From contig JABJKG010000002.1 of NCBI GenBank assembly GCA_018660415.1, forward strand, positions 62,001 to 126,000: a stretch of DNA of 64,000 nucleotides. Reading direction: 5' to 3'. The stretch comes from a bacterium. GTDB lineage: Bacteria; Babelota; Babeliae; Babelales; UBA12409. The stretch's first letter is position 1. The number at the start of each line of letters is the position of its first letter. Shown here in pieces: positions 59,535-64,000 of the stretch. The position numbers and the translations under genes are program-made. Below the pieces are notes generated by a model that was not told the origin of the DNA, searched no databases, and worked only from the letters and a program-made list of their open reading frames with translations.

Positions 59535-61263
59535 TCGATTTCGTGCTGTTTTATTTTTGTTTGCGCTCGTTATATTTCCTGCATTAGGGAGTATTTCATT
59601 TACGGTTGGTTACTTTGACTTGAATGGATCTCCGCTTAAGAAGGTCGGTGCCGGAGTGCCATTTATTTTGGAAGTTACTGTAACGGGAAATGAAAACGTT
59701 GCTGAAAAACCAGAAATAAAACAGCTTAATAAATTTTTCTATACCGCTGGTGGGGTACAAACATCAGTACAGATGATTAATGGAATTATCACAGCGATCA
59801 ATCGTTATTCCTATCAGGTACGGATCGATAAACCGGGAACGTATGAACTGGGGCCAATTGAGATCAATCATCATGGCCGTATGCTGCGTAGTAAAGCATT
59901 TACTATAACCGTGGTACGCGAGCAGGAAAGTAAGAAAAAAGAGCAACCAGATGAGGCTGAAGCCTTGATTAGTATGAGTACTAATAAGGAGCAGTGTTAT
60001 ACCTATGAACCGGTTATGCTTAAAATGCGGATCTATGCCCGTGGTGATGTACAGCAAGTGCAGCCACAACTTCCAGAAACCAAAGGTTTTTCTGTGAGCA
60101 ACCCGATTGGTCCTACAAGTGGAAAGACTACCTTGAATGGTAAGGAGTGGGATTATCATGAGATTGAAATGACACTTTATCCACAAAATGCGGGAAGTGT
60201 TATTATTCCTGCAGCGATATGTAATTATTCTGTATCACAACAAGCACGGAACCAAATGGAAGCCATGCTCCAAATGTTTGGTGGCCAACAGGCAGTTACA
60301 AAACAGATGGTCTCTAACGCACTTGATATTATGGTTGGAGAGCTTCCGTATACCAAGAACCCAACCAAGCATGTTGGAGCTGTCTCAACGTTTACCACAT
60401 CGGTTAATCAACAGGAAGCACAACAGGGTGATGCTATTGTATTGAAGGTGAAGTTAGTAGGTACTGTTGATATGAATAATGTTGATTTGGTGTTACAAAA
60501 TATGCCGGCTGAGCTCAAGCAATATCATTCTAATACATCATTACAGCCGATGAAAAAGGGCAACTATAATCAGGTAAAAACATTTGAATATATTGTACAA
60601 GGTTTAAAGCCCGGTAAATGGATTATCCCAGCACAAACGTTTAGATTTTTTAATACACAGACCGAGCAATATCAAACTAAAAAAACTAAAGCGATTTCTC
60701 TTACTATAGCTCCCGGTCCACTTCCACAGGTCGGGTCACATTCAGAGGACGGTCAGGGGTCTGCTTTAGAAGGTTTTATTACTAATCAAACATCGGTACG
60801 TAATAAAATGTTTTCAGTGAATAGGGTTTTATTTTGGTATATTTTATCACTCATCTTAGTAATTCTTTTGATGATTACATATTTTGTATGGATTTATAGT
60901 AACTATTATTATGAAAAAAACTATCTGGTTATACGGAAAAACATTGCATTTTATAAGGCTAATAGCACGCTCAAGTATGCCAATCGTGAGCGTGAAGTAA
61001 AAGGGCTGCACAGTTTGTTTGTGGAGTTGATGAGTGCGTTGTTAATGAAGAGTCCTAATGAAATAAGTTCAGATGATATTGAAGCGTTTTTGGAGAGTAA
61101 AAATTTGAATGAACGACAGATGGAGGAATGGCATTTGTTTTATTCTGAAATTTCACAAGCAGCGTACAATAACCGTAAAGAACATTTTGCTCAAAAATCA
61201 GTAGTTCAGCATTTATTACTCCAAAGTCGATATTGGATAGATTTGTTTAGGGCATCAAAATGA
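59515..61263 (+). CDS. batD: BatD-like protein
   Basis: 582 residues. A signal peptide precedes repeated beta domains starting FTVGYFDLNGSPLKKVGAGVPF and containing VGAVSTFTTSVNQQEAQQGD, the BatD pattern. A membrane helix (about 440-464) and a cytoplasmic tail follow. Its start overlaps batC by 20 bases, with AAGGAGGGG directly before the ATG, and its stop overlaps batE. BatD is thought to be a periplasmic platform for the vWA partners. Confidence 0.88.
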   Translation: MDKKIGNRFRAVLFLFALVIFPALGSISFTVGYFDLNGSPLKKVGAGVPFILEVTVTGNENVAEKPEIKQLNKFFYTAGGVQTSVQMINGIITAINRYSYQVRIDKPGTYELGPIEINHHGRMLRSKAFTITVVREQESKKKEQPDEAEALISMSTNKEQCYTYEPVMLKMRIYARGDVQQVQPQLPETKGFSVSNPIGPTSGKTTLNGKEWDYHEIEMTLYPQNAGSVIIPAAICNYSVSQQARNQMEAMLQMFGGQQAVTKQMVSNALDIMVGELPYTKNPTKHVGAVSTFTTSVNQQEAQQGDAIVLKVKLVGTVDMNNVDLVLQNMPAELKQYHSNTSLQPMKKGNYNQVKTFEYIVQGLKPGKWIIPAQTFRFFNTQTEQYQTKKTKAISLTIAPGPLPQVGSHSEDGQGSALEGFITNQTSVRNKMFSVNRVLFWYILSLILVILLMITYFVWIYSNYYYEKNYLVIRKNIAFYKANSTLKYANREREVKGLHSLFVELMSALLMKSPNEISSDDIEAFLESKNLNERQMEEWHLFYSEISQAAYNNRKEHFAQKSVVQHLLLQSRYWIDLFRASK

Positions 61264-61979
61264 AAAAACTTTTTATTTTAGTAGGGATGATAGTATTTAA
61301 TGCTTGCTCAGTGGATCAACCTATAGACTTGGTGCAGCAGGGTGAATACTTGCCAGCATTAACATTGTATAAAGATCAGGATAAGTCCTCAGCAGATTGG
61401 TTTAATATGGGCTTGTGTGCGTATCATGAAGAGAAGCTTGATCTTGCTTGTGCCTCATGGTTGGTTGCATACCATCAAGCTTATTTTAATAATGACACCA
61501 AGTTGATGAAGGCGGCTGCTAAAAATCTTACTCATGTATTAGAGGAGATGGATGAAGCGCCCGGGCTACCAACAAGTTTATTTTTACTAGATACAGGACA
61601 GCCAGCTTTTGGGCTATTACCATTTTGGTTGTGGTGTGTGTTAAGCTTGAGTTTGTTTATATTTTTGTGTTTAGTGGTTGTAGTGTGGGGTCCTAAAAAA
61701 CGGCCATGGTTAATATTAGGAGTTATTTGTTGGTTCTTACTCTTGATTCCTATGGTGACTCTCTATAAGCTCAATAATGTACGTAGAGGAATAATTACCG
61801 AGCCGGTAGTGAATTTACTATCGGGTCCAAATAACACGTTTGCCTCTCGTGTGCAGTTACGGTGTTGTGATCAAGGTGTTATAACTCAGCAACGAGATGG
61901 TTGGTGTTTGTTACATGCTCATACGGGAAAAGGGTGGGTTCCTGAAGGTTCATTAGTACAAGTTGGATATTCACAGTAA
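61260..61979 (+). CDS. batE: BatE-like protein with TPR-like and SH3-like parts
   Basis: 239 residues. The N-terminus is a possible lipoprotein signal (FILVGMIVFNAC). A short TPR-like helix pair follows (ADWFNMGLCAYHEEKLDLAC), then two membrane helices (about 118-142 and 148-168), then an SH3-like C-terminus (VNLLSGPNNTF to GWVPEGSL). This matches the usual BatE order. It overlaps batD by four bases. Confidence 0.82.
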   Translation: MKKLFILVGMIVFNACSVDQPIDLVQQGEYLPALTLYKDQDKSSADWFNMGLCAYHEEKLDLACASWLVAYHQAYFNNDTKLMKAAAKNLTHVLEEMDEAPGLPTSLFLLDTGQPAFGLLPFWLWCVLSLSLFIFLCLVVVVWGPKKRPWLILGVICWFLLLIPMVTLYKLNNVRRGIITEPVVNLLSGPNNTFASRVQLRCCDQGVITQQRDGWCLLHAHTGKGWVPEGSLVQVGYSQ

Positions 61980-61985
61980 AAAATT

Positions 61986-62888
61986 ATGAAAATAAATAAT
62001 GTTAAATTTTTATGGTTATTGTTTGTTGTTGTCTTTGGCATCAGCAGCTTGATTTTTTGGAGGGAGTATAGAGTCCTCAAAGAATCAACTGATGAATTGT
62101 TTGCATTGCAGGAAGAGTATCGAAGCTATTTGATTACCTTGAAGCGAATTATTGACGATATAGCGTCAAATAGTGAACAAGAAGAATCTGCTGAGAGTGA
62201 ATCGGCAGATGAAAAAAAAAAATCATTAAACAGTCTTGACCCTGTTGATTCTAGTGAGTTCCTCATTGTTGATCGACGTCCGACCTATTTAAAGCAATCA
62301 CTTCTTAATTATATTCAAGAAAAAGACCTTAATATCGACATGGATGAAATTGATCGTATTTATGAGTCCTATGCTGATCATACTCAGCGCATGTCTACTC
62401 CATCTCGTAAGAAAGTGAGAGCAACTAAAAAGCAGTCGAGACGACAGCCTCGGGTTCGTAGACGGCGCCCGCTTATTAGAGACATTGTTCTGTCTTGGCC
62501 ATTAGATAGAGAGCATTTTTGGATTAGCTCATTCTTTGGCAAAAGGAAGCGTAGTGACGGATCCTGGGGATTTCATCGCGGGATTGATATGGCTGCCTTA
62601 CGGGGAACCCCTATCAAGGCCGTCTCATCAGGCCGCGTTATTGAAGCAGGCTTGGTAAAAGGCTACGGCAATACCATAGTCATCCTCCACAACGATAAAT
62701 ACAAGACCCGGTACGCCCATCTCCAAAAAATACGGGTGAAAAAAGGGCAAATCGTTCGACGTGGTCAGCTTATAGGGACGGTAGGCGCTACTGGATATGT
62801 TCGTAAATCAGGCCGCGATGCCTCCCATCTTCACTTTGAGGTCCATAGTCACGGAAAACAGGTTAATCCTCTCTACTATCTAGCCTAA
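61986..62888 (+). CDS. M23-family zinc peptidase with N-terminal membrane anchor
   Basis: 300 residues. One N-terminal helix (8-24), a coiled-coil-like region and a basic linker (RKKVRATKKQSRRQPRVRRR) lead to the LytM domain. Zinc ligands: H and D in FHRGIDMA, and the H-x-H of SHLHFEVH. Predicted to cut peptide cross-links in murein or to act as an EnvC-type activator. It follows batE by 6 bases, so it is the last gene of the Bat transcript. An 11-A run at 62211-62221 within the coding sequence is a potential slippage site. Confidence 0.9.
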   Translation: MKINNVKFLWLLFVVVFGISSLIFWREYRVLKESTDELFALQEEYRSYLITLKRIIDDIASNSEQEESAESESADEKKKSLNSLDPVDSSEFLIVDRRPTYLKQSLLNYIQEKDLNIDMDEIDRIYESYADHTQRMSTPSRKKVRATKKQSRRQPRVRRRRPLIRDIVLSWPLDREHFWISSFFGKRKRSDGSWGFHRGIDMAALRGTPIKAVSSGRVIEAGLVKGYGNTIVILHNDKYKTRYAHLQKIRVKKGQIVRRGQLIGTVGATGYVRKSGRDASHLHFEVHSHGKQVNPLYYLA

Positions 62889-63096
62889 AATAATTGCCTC
62901 ACCTAACAATGCTTTAAAAACAGTATAAAGCAATGGTTCTTTTGGGGTTTTTAGCTAAATTTGTAACCACTTTAATAATGTTTGGTGTCGGTGCTGGCCT
63001 TGATAGTTAAACTGTTGGTTTAGGTGCTTTGCAGGTGTTATGCTTAATATAAGGAAAAGTTGGAATGTTTTATATTGTTTTAAGGATAGGATGGTT

Positions 63097-64000
63097 ATGA
63101 AGAGGTTGTTTATATTTTTAGCATTATTTGTAGCCGTAGGTTCAATACAGGCTGTGGAAGTTGTCTTGACTGATGTTAGCGATCAAGAGATAGCTCGGAT
63201 AGAGCATGATGTTCTTAAGAGTGAAATGATTAATAGCAACTTGGTTGATGAGGGTGATACTGAGGTTAGGGTTCCTGTTCCAAATCAAACATTCGCGCTT
63301 GTAACAAAAGTTGTAGAGCTTGCGAATAGTCAATATAAATTACCAGTAAATTTAGGACGACCTCAGCTGATAGAGCTGATTAAAATTGCTGATCATTTAA
63401 ATATTAGACCGCTGTTAAATACGGCATTTGGACAGCTTTTAACAAATAAAGAAGCTGCAAATTGGTGGGGCACTGGAGAGTTAAATTCATTAGGAAGTCT
63501 GTTGGATACTACATTTAGTACTATTTTTAGAATGGAAAATGATAAGCCTGATTATAGTTTGATTAATAGATTTGTTTCTCCTTTACCAATAGGAGAAGAG
63601 CTGACTGATGTTGCGTGGGTTGATATAGCACCAGACTCTTCATACTACTGGGTTAGGTTTAGGGATGGGAGAGTGCAGATGTATGGTCGGGATGGAGTTT
63701 TAATAGGAGAAGAGCTGACTGATGTTGCGTGGGTTGATATAGCACCAGACTCTTCATACTACTGGGTTCAGTTTATGGATGATAATAGAGCGCAGATGTA
63801 TGGTCGGGATGGAGTTTTAATAGGAGAAGGGCTGACTGATGTTGGGACTATTACTATAGCACCAGACTCTTCATACTACTGGGTTCACTTTAGGGATGAT
63901 AATGGAGCGCAAATGTATGGTCGGGATGGAGCTTTAATAGGAGAAGGGCTGACTGATGTTTGGAATGTTTTTATAGCACCAGACTCTTCATACTACTGGG
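63097..64000 (+). CDS. Exported protein with Skp1/BTB-like domain and beta-propeller-like repeats, 3' end outside the window
   Basis: 301 codons are visible and the frame is open at the window edge. Signal peptide MKRLFIFLALFVAVGSIQA (1-19). Residues 20-112 follow the eukaryotic Skp1/BTB order: a first strand VEVVLTD, an acidic stretch, VRVPVPNQTFALVTKVVELA (Skp1: PVPLPN...ILKKVI), and LIELIKIADHLNIRPLL (Skp1: LFELILAANYLDIKGLL). From residue 165 come 38-39-residue repeats (units at 165, 203, 242 and 281) with the pattern IGE-LTDV...IAPDSSYYW...QMYGRDG. The start at 63097 has ATAGG upstream. Confidence 0.75.
   Translation, partial: MKRLFIFLALFVAVGSIQAVEVVLTDVSDQEIARIEHDVLKSEMINSNLVDEGDTEVRVPVPNQTFALVTKVVELANSQYKLPVNLGRPQLIELIKIADHLNIRPLLNTAFGQLLTNKEAANWWGTGELNSLGSLLDTTFSTIFRMENDKPDYSLINRFVSPLPIGEELTDVAWVDIAPDSSYYWVRFRDGRVQMYGRDGVLIGEELTDVAWVDIAPDSSYYWVQFMDDNRAQMYGRDGVLIGEGLTDVGTITIAPDSSYYWVHFRDDNGAQMYGRDGALIGEGLTDVWNVFIAPDSSYYW
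63589..64000 (+). repeat. Tandem 114-117-base repeats within the Skp1-like gene
   Basis: Units start at 63589, 63703, 63820 and 63937, the last cut by the window end. Long stretches, such as those encoding IAPDSSYYW and MYGRDG, are base-for-base identical, so the array is young or kept uniform by recombination. Confidence 0.92.

Noticed and set aside
63589-64000. CRISPR array
   Set aside because: The repeats are contiguous coding units without spacers and keep one reading frame.

Overview
The window is AT-rich, densely coded bacterial DNA. It most resembles a host-dependent Gram-negative of the Candidatus Dependentiae (TM6/Babela-like) type. This assignment is an inference from gene content: an ATP/ADP translocase, a polyamine importer, many small Sec-exported proteins of unknown function in paralogous clusters, an ankyrin-repeat protein, a secreted protein with a Skp1/BTB-like domain, BamA and other outer-membrane barrels, and very little biosynthesis. 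No rRNA, complete tRNA, insertion sequence, phage or CRISPR array was seen.

Layout. 1-9.1 kb: the 3' end of an unknown gene, two small membrane proteins, holB-tmk, a family-4 glycosyltransferase, two exported proteins, a metallo-beta-lactamase-fold hydrolase and an alpha/beta hydrolase. 9.1-14.7 kb (minus strand): a PLP-dependent cysteine-synthase-like enzyme, a second glycosyltransferase and a compact F0 module (small AtpI/AtpR-like protein, subunit a, and a four-hairpin subunit c) behind a FolC-like Mur ligase. 15-19.8 kb: a type IV pilin, a clostripain-family protein without its catalytic His and Cys, three tandem paralogous exported proteins, and pilD-rbfA-rpsU. 19.9-29 kb: a cysteine-rich barrel protein, an M48-like peptidase, an APC permease, gltX and bamA. 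29.1-35 kb: an unknown membrane protein coupled to potABCD, then the ATP/ADP translocase.

35.3-38.9 kb is a minus-strand cluster of exported proteins (three members of one family, two DUF2059 proteins and a broken remnant). 39-49 kb holds an EamA transporter, typA, a large exported ankyrin protein, a DUF2059-thioredoxin fusion with a decayed second copy, and a sodium:solute symporter. 49.2-53.6 kb is metG and topA, convergent across a shared terminator. 53.9-56.4 kb has three tandem paralogs (one a lipoprotein). 56.4-62.9 kb is a complete Bat-type operon (batA-B-C-D-E) followed by an M23 peptidase. The window ends inside the Skp1-like gene with near-identical tandem repeats.

How it may fit together (inference): host ATP imported by the translocase could drive an F-type rotor whose c subunit has a lowered number of ion-binding carboxylates per hairpin, a geometry suited to ATP-driven ion pumping. 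The ion gradient would power the sodium symporter and amino-acid permease. A cysteine-rich outer membrane and many exported proteins, including eukaryote-like ones, would face the host.
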